NCBI GenBank assembly: GCA_022823185.1
Contig: JAJDXQ010000025.1
Span: 62,001-126,000 of the forward strand
Source: Caldilineaceae bacterium
GTDB lineage: Bacteria; Chloroflexota; Anaerolineae; Caldilineales; Caldilineaceae
DNA length: 64,000 nt
Direction: 5' to 3'
Position numbers and translations under genes: made by a program. The notes beneath the pieces were generated by a model. It did no database searches, had not been told where the DNA came from, and was given only the letters and a program-made list of their open reading frames with translations. Each line of letters begins with the position of its first letter. The first letter of the stretch is position 1. Shown in pieces: positions 53,034 through 62,414 of this stretch.

Positions 53034-54644
53034 TTGGACAACAGGTCTTTTCAGGCAATGCGTACAGAATTTGTCCCCCTGAACGGTGTGAGGAGAAACG
53101 ACCGAAGGAAGGCGGCTTACGGGTCATTTGCCGGCAGCGCTCGCCGTCTTCTGAAAAACGCAGGCCTCTTTTTCGGGGCCATCCTGGCGATCGTCTCGCT
53201 GGCAGCCTGCGGCACAGATAACGGGGCGGCGTTGGATACATCAGTGGCTGCGCCGCTTTCGATCCCGGCGTTGCTCGAGCCGACGTATGACGGGGCGGGT
53301 GTTGCGCATTATGACCTCAAGCTCGGAGAATCGCGCCACGACTACCGGCAGACAGCCCTGACGGACACCTATTCCTACAACGGCATGTCTGTGCTCGGCC
53401 CCACGCTTCGTCTCAGAACCGGAGACTCGGTGGTTATCAGCGTCACCAACGAGTTGGATGAGGTCACAACGGCGCACTGGCATGGCGCCGACGTCCCGGC
53501 GGAGGACGACGGTGGGCCCCACAGCCTTATCGAACCCGGGGCAACCTGGATAGCTGACTTCGACGTGATCCAGCCGGCAGCCACCCTCTGGTATCATCCT
53601 CATGTCCATGGGTCCACAGCCGAGCAAGTCTACCGCGGCGCAGCAGGTCTGATCATCATCGAAGACGACAACTCTGCTGCCGCAACGCTTCCGTCAACCT
53701 ACGGCGTTGACGACATTCCGGTCATCATCCAAGACAGGGAGTTCACCGAGGACGGCCAGCTCGACTTCGCCATAGACGATGACGGGAGGGGGAAACTCTA
53801 TTCCACGCTGACGGTGAACGGCACGATCAATCCTTTCGTCGACGTGCCTGAAGGGTTAGTCCGGCTGCGGCTGCTGAACGGCAGCCAGGCCCGGATCTAC
53901 AACCTCAGCGTCGAGGGGGCCGACATGAGCATGATCGCCTCCGACGGCGGCTATCTGGCCCGCCCTGTCGCTCTCAGGCAGCTTGTGCTCGCACCGGGGG
54001 ACCGGGCCGAGATCGTCGTCAATGTCGGCATGGAATCCGCCGCTTTGGTCGATAGAAGGTTAGGCCGGGTGCTGGAGATGCGTCCGAACGGAGCAGCCTC
54101 AGGCACGGGTTTGCTTCCGGACAAGCTCGCCACCATAGAGCGAATACCCGAATCGGAGATCACGGTGGACCGGAGCTTCGACATGGACGAAGAGCGCCGC
54201 TCCCGGCAGTCCGGCACACGCTGGACAATTAATGGCGCTGAGTTTGATATGAGCAGGATCGACTTTGAAGTGCGACTTGGAGACACCGAGCGCTGGACTC
54301 TCACCGGCGACGAGGGCCAGCACGTGTTCCACCCCCACCAGACTCAGTTTCAGATATTGTCGATCAATGGCGAACCGCCGCCACCTGAGGAATCAGGTTG
54401 GGAGGACTCCGTGCTGGTGAATGACGAACGCGAGGTCGTTATCGTTGCCCGATTCAACACGTATGCCGCTGAAGACACGCCATATATGTTCCACTGCCAC
54501 ATCCTTGATCACGAAGACCTGGGCATGATGGGACAGTTCCTCATCATTGATGAGGAACCTGGTGACCTGATGGGTGAATGCCAACCGCCGCCACTGGAGC
54601 ATCGACAACACAGTCCCCTGGGTCCTGGATGCCGCCTTTCGTGA
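53034..54644 (+). CDS. Multicopper oxidase, lipoprotein form
   Basis: 536 residues from TTG 53034 (AGGAG about 8 bases upstream); an ATG at 53058 is the alternative. A lipobox (SLAAC) follows a hydrophobic stretch (NAGLFFGAILAIVSLAAC), so it is attached outside the membrane. The copper ligand motifs are TAHWHGADVP, LWYHPHVHGSTAEQVYRGAA, HVFHPHQTQFQI and PYMFHCHILDHEDLGMMGQF, which make up the type 1 and trinuclear sites. It oxidises metals or phenols with oxygen. The C-terminal 23 residues after IIDEEPGD are encoded by an overlapping transposase relic in another frame, so the natural end was lost. Confidence 0.93.
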   Translation: MDNRSFQAMRTEFVPLNGVRRNDRRKAAYGSFAGSARRLLKNAGLFFGAILAIVSLAACGTDNGAALDTSVAAPLSIPALLEPTYDGAGVAHYDLKLGESRHDYRQTALTDTYSYNGMSVLGPTLRLRTGDSVVISVTNELDEVTTAHWHGADVPAEDDGGPHSLIEPGATWIADFDVIQPAATLWYHPHVHGSTAEQVYRGAAGLIIIEDDNSAAATLPSTYGVDDIPVIIQDREFTEDGQLDFAIDDDGRGKLYSTLTVNGTINPFVDVPEGLVRLRLLNGSQARIYNLSVEGADMSMIASDGGYLARPVALRQLVLAPGDRAEIVVNVGMESAALVDRRLGRVLEMRPNGAASGTGLLPDKLATIERIPESEITVDRSFDMDEERRSRQSGTRWTINGAEFDMSRIDFEVRLGDTERWTLTGDEGQHVFHPHQTQFQILSINGEPPPPEESGWEDSVLVNDEREVVIVARFNTYAAEDTPYMFHCHILDHEDLGMMGQFLIIDEEPGDLMGECQPPPLEHRQHSPLGPGCRLS

Positions 54645-54840
54645 GGACGACAGTCGCATCCGTCAGGGCCATGCACAGCGCAGCCCGGCCATCTTGCGCC
54701 GCATAGCTCTCATCCGCCTACGCAGAGAGAAAAGCGCCAAAATCGGTATCGCTGCCACAGGTAAACGAGCCGGCTAAGATCATGACTATCTCCTCAAAGT
54801 TCTCTTTCTATCAGATGCGTATGCCCTGTCGAGCGGATGA
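54574..54840 (+). pseudogene. ISAs1-family transposase C-terminal relic
   Basis: In the frame starting at 54574, RRHWSIDNTVPWVLDAAF, REDDSRIRQGHAQRSPAILR and EKSAKIGIAATGKRAG, followed by a TAA stop and then DHDYLLKVL, match the C-terminus of ISAs1-type DDE transposases. Only about 85 residues remain and one internal stop is present. It overlaps the last 70 bases of the multicopper oxidase gene in a different frame. Confidence 0.75.
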
Positions 54841-55031
54841 TTATAGATGACTTTCGGTTCTCCCTGTGCTATCATTCCTTGTAATTGCCAGTGACCGGTT
54901 GCCAGTTGCAGGCTGCTGCGCGGCCAGAGGCGCCGGGCACGAACCACCAGCCACAAAATCGGGCTTTTGCAGGCGCGCAATCGGCGCCGTTGCAGGGGCC
55001 CTCGACCACCTTTTTTGGGGAATGCGCCACC

Positions 55032-56240
55032 GTGTCAACGCCAGCGGCAGTTCGGGTACAGTCTTTCGGAACGACGGTTTTCGCCGAGTATTCGGCCCTC
55101 TCGCTTGAATACGATGCGATCAATTTGGGGCAGGGATTCCCCGATTTTCCGGCGCCGGATTTTGTGATCGAGGCGGCGCGCACGGCGCTGGCCTCGGGCT
55201 ACAATCAGTATGCGCGCAGCGCGGGCCATCCGCGGCTGGTGAATGCGCTGGCCGCGGTGTACAGCCCGGTTTATGGTCGCGAGCTGGATCCGTTGACGGA
55301 GATCGTGGTGACCACGGGCGCGACCGAGGGTATCTACGCCACGGTGCAGGGGCTGGTGGACCCGGGCGATGAGGTGATTCTGATCGAGCCGTTCTACGAC
55401 AGCTATCCGCCGTCGGTGATCATGGCGGGGGGGACGCCGGTCTATGTTCCCTTGCGGCCCAGGCCCGGCGCGAGCAGCGCGGCGGACTGGCGGATCGATA
55501 TGGAGGATCTGCGGGCCGCGATCACTGAAAAGACCAAACTGCTGGTTATCAATACGCCGCTTAACCCGGTGGGCAAGATGTACAGCCGGGAGGAGTTGAT
55601 GGCGCTGGCGCAGATCGCGCAGGAGCATGATCTGCTGGTGCTGAGCGATGAGGTCTATGAATGGATGACGTACGACGGCACGCCGCACGTGCGGCTGGCG
55701 ACGCTGCCGGGCATGTGGGAGCGGACGGTTACGCTGGGCAGCGCGGGCAAGACTTTTTCGGTGACCGGTTGGAAGATCGGCTGGGCGATTGCGCCGGAAG
55801 CGCTGGCGCACGCGGTGCTGATGGCGCACCAGTGGATTCCTTTTGCGGTGACGACACCGCTGCAGGAGGCGGTGGGCGCGGCGTTTGAGCAGGTGGAGGA
55901 GCGCAACTACCTGCATGAGCTGAGTGTCATGTACCAGGCGAAACGGGATATTCTGCTTTCGGCCCTGAACGATGTCGGATTCCCGCCGTTGACGCCGCAC
56001 GGCAGCTATTTTATTCTGGTGGATACGACCGACCTGGATGCGCCTCTGCCGACGGACGACCCGCGCGACGTGCAGATTTGCCGCTGGTTGACGAAGGAGA
56101 TTGGCGTGACCGCAATCCCGCCCTCCGCCTTTTACAGCCCCGAACACAGCCATCTGGCCGCCAATGTCGCCCGCTTCTGCTTCTGCAAGACGGATGCGAT
56201 TCTGGAGGCGGCGGCGACGCGGCTGCGCACGAATTTGTAA
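55032..56240 (+). CDS. Class I/II pyridoxal-phosphate aminotransferase
   Basis: 402 residues from GTG 55032. The longer upstream frame back to 54885 is not conserved. The fold is the aspartate aminotransferase type: AINLGQGFPDFPAPDFVIEA, YARSAGHPRLVNALA, EIVVTTGATEGIYATVQGLV, INTPLNPVGKMYSREEL, VLSDEVYEWMTY, and the PLP lysine in TLGSAGKTFSVTGWKIGW. The C-terminal arginine region is ARFCFCKTD. It resembles kynurenine or methionine aminotransferases of the YbdL/KAT group; the substrate cannot be fixed from sequence. Confidence 0.93.
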   Translation: MSTPAAVRVQSFGTTVFAEYSALSLEYDAINLGQGFPDFPAPDFVIEAARTALASGYNQYARSAGHPRLVNALAAVYSPVYGRELDPLTEIVVTTGATEGIYATVQGLVDPGDEVILIEPFYDSYPPSVIMAGGTPVYVPLRPRPGASSAADWRIDMEDLRAAITEKTKLLVINTPLNPVGKMYSREELMALAQIAQEHDLLVLSDEVYEWMTYDGTPHVRLATLPGMWERTVTLGSAGKTFSVTGWKIGWAIAPEALAHAVLMAHQWIPFAVTTPLQEAVGAAFEQVEERNYLHELSVMYQAKRDILLSALNDVGFPPLTPHGSYFILVDTTDLDAPLPTDDPRDVQICRWLTKEIGVTAIPPSAFYSPEHSHLAANVARFCFCKTDAILEAAATRLRTNL

Positions 56241-56298
56241 CCCCCCACCGCGAACAATCGGAGACTCCTTGCGGGTGGCTGCGCTGGCCGCGGGAGAC

Positions 56299-56352
56299 CG
56301 GCCATTGGATATTGACAGTTGGACGTTGACCGCTGGACATTGGACATTGACC
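56299..56352 (+). repeat. Degenerate TTGGACATTGACC tandem repeat
   Basis: Between the aminotransferase and pepA, the words ttggatattgac, ttggacgttgacc, ctggacattgg and acattgacc follow one another as degenerate repeats. They resemble the TGGTCAG-unit intergenic repeats seen elsewhere in the window. Confidence 0.55.
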
Positions 56353-56366
56353 ACAGGATAAGTGAG

Positions 56367-57917
56367 ATGGAACTACGGGTAGAGCAGGGGAACATTGCGG
56401 AGAGCGACGTCGATCTTATTGTTGTGAATCTGTTTGCGGGGGTGACTGCGCCCGGTGGGGCGACGGGCGCGATCGACCGGGCGTTGAATGGGGCGATCAG
56501 CCGCCTGATCGCGCAGGGTGATTTCAGCGGCGAGGCGGAGACGACGGCGCTGCTCTATGCGCGCGCGAACGGCGGCGCGGCCGGCGATGAAGCGGCTGAT
56601 GAGGGCGGGCTGCGCGCGCCGCGGGCGCTGATCGTGGGGCTTGGCAGCAGCGAGAATTTCGGGATTGGCGAGATCCGGCGGGCGGCGGCGGTGGCGGCGC
56701 AGGCCGCGGCCAAGCTGAAAGGCGTGAAGTCGATTGCGACGATCGTCCACGGAGCCGGGATCGCGGGGCATGACGCGGCCGCGGCCGCGCAGGAGGTGGC
56801 GCTGGGCACGCTGCTGGCGAGCTACCGGGCGAAACAGTACGGTCGCGAGGCGGCGGTGGAGGCCGGGTTGAAGAGCTGCACCGTGGTGGAATACAGCGCG
56901 GCCAAACTGGAGGACGTGGCGCGCGGGGTGACTCGGGGCGAGGCGATCGGGCGCGCGGTCTGCAGCGCGCGCGATCTGGTCAACGAGCCGGCCAATCTTC
57001 TGACGCCGGTTGAGATGGCGGCGCGGGCGCGGGCGATGGCGGCTGAAGTCGGCCTGGCGTGCACCGTCCTGGACGAGGCGGCGATGGCGGAGGAGGGCAT
57101 GGGCATTCTGCTGGCGGTGAGCCAGGGCAGCGCGAACCCGGCCCAGTTTGTCATTTTGGAGCATGCGCCGGTGGGCAGCTCGGAGGCGCCGCTGATCTTG
57201 GTGGGCAAGGGCATCACGTTCGACACGGGCGGCATCAGCCTGAAGCGCACGGGCGGCATGTGGGCGATGAAGGACGATATGGGGGGCGCGGCCGCGGTGA
57301 TCGGCGCGATGGAGGCGATTGGGCGTCTTGGCGTTCCGCGGCGGGTGATCGGGATCGCGCCGTGTGTGGAGAATATGCCGGACGGCGAGGCTTTTCGGCC
57401 GGGCGATATCGTGACGGGGATGACGGGCAAGACCGCGGAGATCATCAGCACGGACGCGGAGGGGCGGTTGATTCTGGCGGACGCGCTGGCCTACGCGGCC
57501 CGCTTCGAGCCATCTGCGGTCGTGGATCTGGCGACGCTGACGGGCGCGATCGGCACGGCGCTGGGCATGCATATACGGGCGGGACTCTTCAGCAACGACG
57601 GTTCTCTGGAGGAGAGGCTGATGGCCGCGGGCGATCGGAGCGGTGAACGGCTGTGGCCGTTTCCGATGGATGCGGCGTATGAGAAGCCGATCAAGAGCGA
57701 CATGGCGGAGGTGAAGAACAGCGCCGGGCGGGCCGGCGTCAGCAGCAGCGCGAAGTTCATTGAACATTTCACCGAAGGCTACCCCTGGGCCCACCTGGAC
57801 ATCGCCAATATGGTGTTGGCGGACAGCCGGATCAATGCGGAGACGCCGAAAGGCGCGACCGGGTATGGCGTTCGGCTGCTGGTTGCGCTGGCGGAAGCGG
57901 ATGCGGCCGCCTCCTGA
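56367..57917 (+). CDS. pepA: Leucyl aminopeptidase (M17)
   Basis: 516 residues from ATG 56367; a longer frame to 56319 runs through the repeat and is not conserved. M17 enzymes remove N-terminal residues from peptides using two metal ions. Metal and catalytic motifs are in order: VGKGITFDTGGISLKRTGG (metal-binding Lys/Asp), KDDMGGAAAVIGAMEAI, DGEAFRPGDIVTGM, ISTDAEGRLILADALAYA (with the usual Asn replaced by Ser) and VVDLATLTGAIGTALG. The N-terminal domain (1-170) is variable, as in this family. The enzyme is cytosolic. Confidence 0.93.
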   Translation: MELRVEQGNIAESDVDLIVVNLFAGVTAPGGATGAIDRALNGAISRLIAQGDFSGEAETTALLYARANGGAAGDEAADEGGLRAPRALIVGLGSSENFGIGEIRRAAAVAAQAAAKLKGVKSIATIVHGAGIAGHDAAAAAQEVALGTLLASYRAKQYGREAAVEAGLKSCTVVEYSAAKLEDVARGVTRGEAIGRAVCSARDLVNEPANLLTPVEMAARARAMAAEVGLACTVLDEAAMAEEGMGILLAVSQGSANPAQFVILEHAPVGSSEAPLILVGKGITFDTGGISLKRTGGMWAMKDDMGGAAAVIGAMEAIGRLGVPRRVIGIAPCVENMPDGEAFRPGDIVTGMTGKTAEIISTDAEGRLILADALAYAARFEPSAVVDLATLTGAIGTALGMHIRAGLFSNDGSLEERLMAAGDRSGERLWPFPMDAAYEKPIKSDMAEVKNSAGRAGVSSSAKFIEHFTEGYPWAHLDIANMVLADSRINAETPKGATGYGVRLLVALAEADAAAS

Positions 57918-57984
57918 TTTTTCGATGCTGGTTGTCGAACGGGGGCCTGCTGTAGAGAATCAGATAGCCGGAGGAGAGATAGGA

Positions 57985-58728
57985 ATGTGGATGAAAACGA
58001 TACGACGGTTGGGCATGGGCCTGTTCGGCGGGCTGTTTCTGGCGGGCGCGTTACCGAAGTGGACGCTGGCTGCGGAGTTGGAGCAGACGGTGGGGACGGA
58101 GATCACGACGGTGGTGCCGGCGATGGTTCCGCTATTGGGGGCGGCGGCGGGCATCGAGCGTCTGATGGAGCTGGGCTGGCATTATCTGGAATGGGGGGCA
58201 TTGCGCTTTTTTGGCTGGCGGCCCAGCGATCTCAAGTCGCCCGGTTATGTGGCGTTCAAGCGCAGCACCAGCCTGCTGGCGGGCATATTTCTCGGCATTG
58301 TGGTATCGAACTACAGCGGCATGCGGCTGATGGCCTATCTGGGGCAGACGCTGCCCGGGTTTCTGGACCAGGTACCGGACCTGTGGGACATTCTTGTGAC
58401 TGGGTTCATGATTGGGGCGGGCACGAAGCCGACGCATGATCTGCTGGGGATCATCACGCAGGTGAAGAATTTGATTGGCAGCACGGCGTTGAAGCAGCGC
58501 GAGGAGGCCGGGGCGGCGCTGGCGGAGAGTATTCTGAAGCTGCGGCAGGCCGATGCGCCGGCCTCATATCGTGTGGATGTGCCAGGCGTGGGCGCGACGC
58601 AGGTGCCGGGCGCGCCGGGGCAGGCGGCGCGAAACCGGATGCTGGACGAGACGGGCGGGCGCCGCCGCGAGCGGAATATCGACCGCTATGCGAACGCGCT
58701 GCATGATAATTTGTATAGCGGGAACTGA
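57985..58728 (+). CDS. Membrane protein of unknown function
   Basis: 247 residues from ATG 57985 (GGAGGAGA 6 bases upstream). An N-terminal hydrophobic stretch (GLFGGLFLAGALPKWTLAAE) looks like a signal peptide with AA-E cleavage. Two or three further hydrophobic segments (VVPAMVPLLGAAAGIERLM, TSLLAGIFLGIVVSNYSGM, ILVTGFMIGAGTKPTHDLLG) suggest a membrane protein of the size of a small channel or holin-like protein. The C-terminus is charged and Gly/Arg-rich. It follows pepA by 67 bases. No family recognised. Confidence 0.7.
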   Translation: MWMKTIRRLGMGLFGGLFLAGALPKWTLAAELEQTVGTEITTVVPAMVPLLGAAAGIERLMELGWHYLEWGALRFFGWRPSDLKSPGYVAFKRSTSLLAGIFLGIVVSNYSGMRLMAYLGQTLPGFLDQVPDLWDILVTGFMIGAGTKPTHDLLGIITQVKNLIGSTALKQREEAGAALAESILKLRQADAPASYRVDVPGVGATQVPGAPGQAARNRMLDETGGRRRERNIDRYANALHDNLYSGN

Positions 58729-58755
58729 GGTGGAGTGAGTGAGAAAACCGGAACG

Positions 58756-59061
58756 ATGAACCCACAAGTGTCGATATCAAAGAGTTCACTGACCGACTTC
58801 TGTCGGGAGAACGGCATCAGACGGCTCGCCATCTTTGGGTCGGCACTGGGCGATGACTTCGGGCCCGACAGCGATATCGACCTGCTCGTCGAGTTTGAGC
58901 CGGACCGTATTCCGGGATTGCTGGGCGTCGCCGGTATGGAACTGGCTTTATCCGAACTCTTCGCGGGGCGAAAAGTCGACTTGCGTACAGCTGAGGATTT
59001 GAGTCCCTACTTCCGGCAAGAAGTTCTGGCCAGGGCCGAAGTTCAATATGAGCAGGCATGA
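58756..59061 (+). CDS. mntA: MntA-type nucleotidyltransferase antitoxin
   Basis: 101 residues. The minimal nucleotidyltransferase core is [21 protein letters not shown]28-S29 and the metal-binding D40 and D42, with a third Asp in GRKVDLRTA. In characterised pairs (type VII), MntA attaches AMP to a tyrosine of the HEPN toxin HepT and silences it. It overlaps the hepT start by 14 bases. GTG 58735 is an alternative start. Confidence 0.9.
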   Translation: MNPQVSISKSSLTDFCRENGIRRLAIFGSALGDDFGPDSDIDLLVEFEPDRIPGLLGVAGMELALSELFAGRKVDLRTAEDLSPYFRQEVLARAEVQYEQA

Positions 59062-59398
59062 CGAAATTCGCTTGCGCCACATGCTCGAAGCTGCGCGTGA
59101 AGCCGTGTCGTTTGCGGACGGTCGGGTGCGGAAAGACTTGGAGACTGACCGCCAGTTGCTCCTATCGCTGATCAAGGATATCGAAATAGTTGGCGAAGCC
59201 GCTTCCCAGATAACCGATTCGACTCGCAAGGAACTGAGTGAGATCCCCTGGGCCAGAATTGTCGCAATGCGATACCGGCTTGTCCACGCCTATTTCAGCA
59301 TTAATCTCGACATCCTTTGGAAGACCGTGCGGGAAGACCTTCCAAATCTAATCGACCAACTAGACCAGATTGTACCCCCTGAATCTTTCCAAGGTTGA
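59048..59398 (+). CDS. hepT: HepT-type HEPN ribonuclease toxin
   Basis: 116 residues. The HEPN active-site motif R-x4-H-x-Y is complete as [16 protein letters not shown]75, H80 and Y82. Y82 is the residue expected to be adenylylated by MntA. The rest is a helical bundle ([34 protein letters not shown]). It forms an operon with mntA. HepT cuts tRNA or mRNA when free. Confidence 0.92.
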   Translation: MSRHDEIRLRHMLEAAREAVSFADGRVRKDLETDRQLLLSLIKDIEIVGEAASQITDSTRKELSEIPWARIVAMRYRLVHAYFSINLDILWKTVREDLPNLIDQLDQIVPPESFQG

Positions 59399-59527
59399 CT
59401 AAGGCGAAAGGAAAGTCGACAGAATCCACTCCTCGATTGTCCGCGACCGGGACCGGTTAGTCCGCGCTTTGGTACCAGTTTGCCGGGCACCCCTGTTATA
59501 GCGACCCCACCCTGTACACTGTACAAC

Positions 59528-59869
59528 CTATGCCGGCTCGACGAAGACGCGCACGTCGTAGAAGCTGGCTGAGGCGCCCATGTCGGTCTCGTCCTGCGGG
59601 GTGAGCTGGTTGACGTTGCGGCCGTCGGGGCTGTGTTTGTTCCACCAGATGCCGGGGGCGAGGACCGTGCCGGCCATGATCTCTTCGGTGACGCGGGCGG
59701 TGAGCTCGACTTCGCCGAGCTCGTTCCAGACGCGCAGCCAGGCCCCCTCTTCGATGCGGCGGGCGGCCGCGTCCTGGGGGTGGATCCAGAGCAGGGGTTC
59801 CCGCTCGCGGCCGCGGAAACGCTCCAGATGCGAGAAGGAGGAGTTGAGGAATGAGTGGGCCGGCGGCGA
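59528..59869 (-). pseudogene. Duplicated 3' end of the molybdopterin oxidoreductase gene
   Basis: This stretch is almost identical to 62073-62414, shifted by 2545 bases, with only a handful of substitutions (for example HSPDGRN for HSADGRN and silent changes at the stop). It encodes the last 110 residues of the oxidoreductase ([55 protein letters not shown]) but has no gene in front. From 59870 the homology stops abruptly. It is a remnant that marks the left border of the inserted ATPase-TOPRIM cassette. Confidence 0.9.
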
Positions 59870-60056
59870 CCATGCGGAATGCACAGTCGGGACGAAATAC
59901 GCTGATACGAAAACCGACGCCCGAAGATTCATTCGAGTGTAAGGGCGTCAGAATCAGAAACGCCACGACCATCGGGTTACTCTGTCGTGAAATGAACGCA
60001 CGGTGCGCGAGTGTGTTGATACAGACAGTGCAACCTGGAGTTTGGGAGGGTAGGGT

Positions 60057-60704
60057 CTAGAGGTTGGACAGAAAGTCAATAATGGGTTGAAACGCTGGGG
60101 CATTCCAGTTCCACACGCCAGCTTCCGCAGCTTCGCCGAGCCGCAAGCCGGGCTCGACACTGTCCCGGCCGACTGCAAGATAGGTATGCACTCTCGACTT
60201 TGCCAGCCTGTTGCTGGCAATTTGTTCGCCAACGTTCACCCGGCATTCAACATACTGTTCCACACAAGTGTGTTCAGATGAGTTTTCGATAGAGCGAAGA
60301 CAGAGGTCCTCCAGATTTCCTGGCGATGAACTGTCGGGCAAAATGGCAAGGGAAACAGTCAGGTGACCGGCTTGTTTTGGCGTCCAGGCTTGTGATGGCG
60401 CGGGGAATCCGGCGTGAACCAAGGCGCCTTGCAGACTCTGCAAAGTGCCTTGGGGACTACGATCGGCATCCCGGACGATGCCCAGCCGACGCAACCGAGA
60501 AAAGTTATCTGACTTCGATAACGTACTCGCGAGAAAGGGACGAAAATTGTCCTTTCCCCCAACCGTAACAATTTGAAGGTCGGTCCGATTCAATCGATGC
60601 GCAATGGCGGTGAAGAACCTGGCATCTTCTATGCCTTCTACCAACAGTAAAGATGCGTGTTCCACCCTCGCGTCAAAATGGAAAGGACGTCTTCCTGGTG
60701 TCAA
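60057..60704 (-). CDS. TOPRIM-domain protein (DUF3226-like), partner of an AAA ATPase
   Basis: 215 residues from TTG 60704, whose first bases overlap the stop of the ATPase gene (TTGA), so the two are co-translated. TOPRIM motifs are SLLLVEGIEDARFF (E23) and LGIVRDADRSPQG (D79-x-D81), followed by VSLAILPDSSSPGNLEDLCL. TOPRIM proteins of this kind cut DNA or tRNA in OLD, AbiL and PARIS defence systems. The last 80 residues are a variable C-terminal region. Activity is inferred from the conserved acidic residues. Confidence 0.85.
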   Translation of the reverse strand: MTPGRRPFHFDARVEHASLLLVEGIEDARFFTAIAHRLNRTDLQIVTVGGKDNFRPFLASTLSKSDNFSRLRRLGIVRDADRSPQGTLQSLQGALVHAGFPAPSQAWTPKQAGHLTVSLAILPDSSSPGNLEDLCLRSIENSSEHTCVEQYVECRVNVGEQIASNRLAKSRVHTYLAVGRDSVEPGLRLGEAAEAGVWNWNAPAFQPIIDFLSNL

Positions 60705-61834
60705 CGCATTTCCGCCCCGTAGTCCAGTGTAAAGGTAAGATCCTCAAATGAATAAGTCGTCGCGGCAATTCGTCCATCCTGCAGACTGAGACGATGAATA
60801 CAGAGGGTTTCGTCCCCCATGGAGGCAAAAGCTTCGCGGGCAGAGGCCATGCATTCATGACTATGGGTTGTTGCGAAAATCTGGACACCGAATTCTGTCG
60901 AAAGCCTGCTCAACTCCCTCCACACATCTTCCAGAACGCTATAGTGCAGGCCATTCTCCACTTCATCGATGAATATCATTCCACCGCGGCTTTCGTGGAA
61001 TGCAAGAGCCAGAGACAGCAGCCTGCTTACTCCATCCCCCAGAAAGCCTACTGGAACAGGGCGGGTCAGGCCAACGTCGGCGTAAATCATTGGCGTAGGC
61101 GGAGCTGCAATGGTCAACAATCGCTGGATTCGAGAATCGACCCGTTCAAGACAGCTCGCAAGGTGGTCGGCATAGCCTTCAAGTTCGGCATTGCCAAATC
61201 GCCTGACGTCTTCATCCGGCCCGGTACGTTGGCGGGCGCCCAAAAAGACATTTGAAGGACGTGGCGGCATCGTTGCCGCCTGTCCTGCCATTCCTTCATT
61301 CGTAAACGTCATTCTGGCGTTCGTCCCAAGTTGGACGGTCTGTCCCTCCGATCTCACCCACCAGCCCGAAGACCGGTAGTTCTTGCCTTTAGCGTCAGTG
61401 TAATCAAGCGTAATTGCGGTATCTGATATGGCTGAGACATCGGATTCTTGGGAGCCACGCGGCGGGTCTGAAGGAGAATCGGATGCTGTGACGGTGGTCA
61501 ATAACGACTCATCTCTCTTTTTCAGTTTGATATTGAGGGTGCCTTTGTCAACCTCGTCATTTCCCTTTGCCGAAAGGACTATCGTGCGATTCGGATCAAA
61601 GTCATAGAAGAGATCATGCATTAAACGTCCCGGGTCCTGACCGGGAATACCGCGGAATCTGGCAAGGCGGTCGCCGAGGCCAGGGAGGTTTGGACCGGAG
61701 TGTAGCCACAACGCTTCCAGGAGCGCTGTCTTGCCCATGTTGTTCTTTCCTACAATCAGGTTGACCCGAGCCAGCGGCTCTATGGTCAAATCCTCAATGC
61801 AGCGAAAGTTCTTGATGCTGAATGAGGTGTACAT
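60701..61834 (-). CDS. AAA15/OLD-type ABC-like ATPase, defence candidate
   Basis: 377 residues from ATG 61834, which precedes the typical opening MYTSFSIKNFRCIEDLTIE; an ATG at 62002 would add 56 residues. Walker A is GKNNMGKT (29-36). The ABC-like signature FLGDGVSRLLSLALA, Walker B GMIFIDEVENGLHYS (about 280-295) and the switch histidine IFATTHSHECMASARE (about 315-330) are present, with a central helical insertion. This is the sensor-type ATPase found with TOPRIM or other nucleases in AbiL, OLD, Septu-like and PARIS systems. It is transcribed ahead of the TOPRIM gene. Confidence 0.88.
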   Translation of the reverse strand: MYTSFSIKNFRCIEDLTIEPLARVNLIVGKNNMGKTALLEALWLHSGPNLPGLGDRLARFRGIPGQDPGRLMHDLFYDFDPNRTIVLSAKGNDEVDKGTLNIKLKKRDESLLTTVTASDSPSDPPRGSQESDVSAISDTAITLDYTDAKGKNYRSSGWWVRSEGQTVQLGTNARMTFTNEGMAGQAATMPPRPSNVFLGARQRTGPDEDVRRFGNAELEGYADHLASCLERVDSRIQRLLTIAAPPTPMIYADVGLTRPVPVGFLGDGVSRLLSLALAFHESRGGMIFIDEVENGLHYSVLEDVWRELSRLSTEFGVQIFATTHSHECMASAREAFASMGDETLCIHRLSLQDGRIAATTYSFEDLTFTLDYGAEMR

Positions 61835-62072
61835 GCTGCATACCTGGTCCCAACGCACTTTGTTGCACTTGTCTCCCTCGAACTGCCCGGGAAGAATGGC
61901 CACATCCAGAAACGGATCGCTCGAAGAACAAGCTCTCTGTTCACGCTCTGCGACTTCGGCAGATTCGGCAGATGCTCCGAACTCTTGACGTCGAATAATC
62001 ATAGCATGGCTGGGATTATCCGATCCATTCGCGCTTAAGTTTAATGTCCGAGGACGGGGCCCAGTCCACCCC

Positions 62073-62414
62073 CTACGCGGGCTCGACGAAGACGCGCACG
62101 TCGTAGAAGCTGGCTGAGGCGCCCATGTCGGTCTCGTCCTGCGGGGTGAGCTGGTTGACGTTGCGGCCGTCGGCGCTGTGTTTGTTCCACCAGATGCCGG
62201 GGGCGAGGACCGTGCCGGCCATGATCTCTTCGGTGACGCGGGCGGTGAGCTCGACTTCGCCGAGCTCGTTCCAGACGCGCAGCCAGGCGCCCTCTTCGAT
62301 GCGGCGGGCGGCCGCGTCCTGGGGGTGGATCCAGAGCAGGGGTTCCCGCTCGCGGCCGCGGAAACGCTCCAGATGCGAGAAGGAGGAGTTGAGGAATGAG
62401 TGGGCCGGCGGCGA
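62073..62414 (-). repeat. Right copy of the 342-bp duplication
   Basis: The intact copy of the segment repeated at 59528-59869. It codes for the last 113 residues of the oxidoreductase. The two copies flank the ATPase-TOPRIM operon in direct orientation. Confidence 0.9.

Noticed and set aside
55035..57794. Two minus-strand open frames of 439 and 473 codons
   Set aside because: Shadows of the aminotransferase and the M17 aminopeptidase, both with full motifs on the plus strand.
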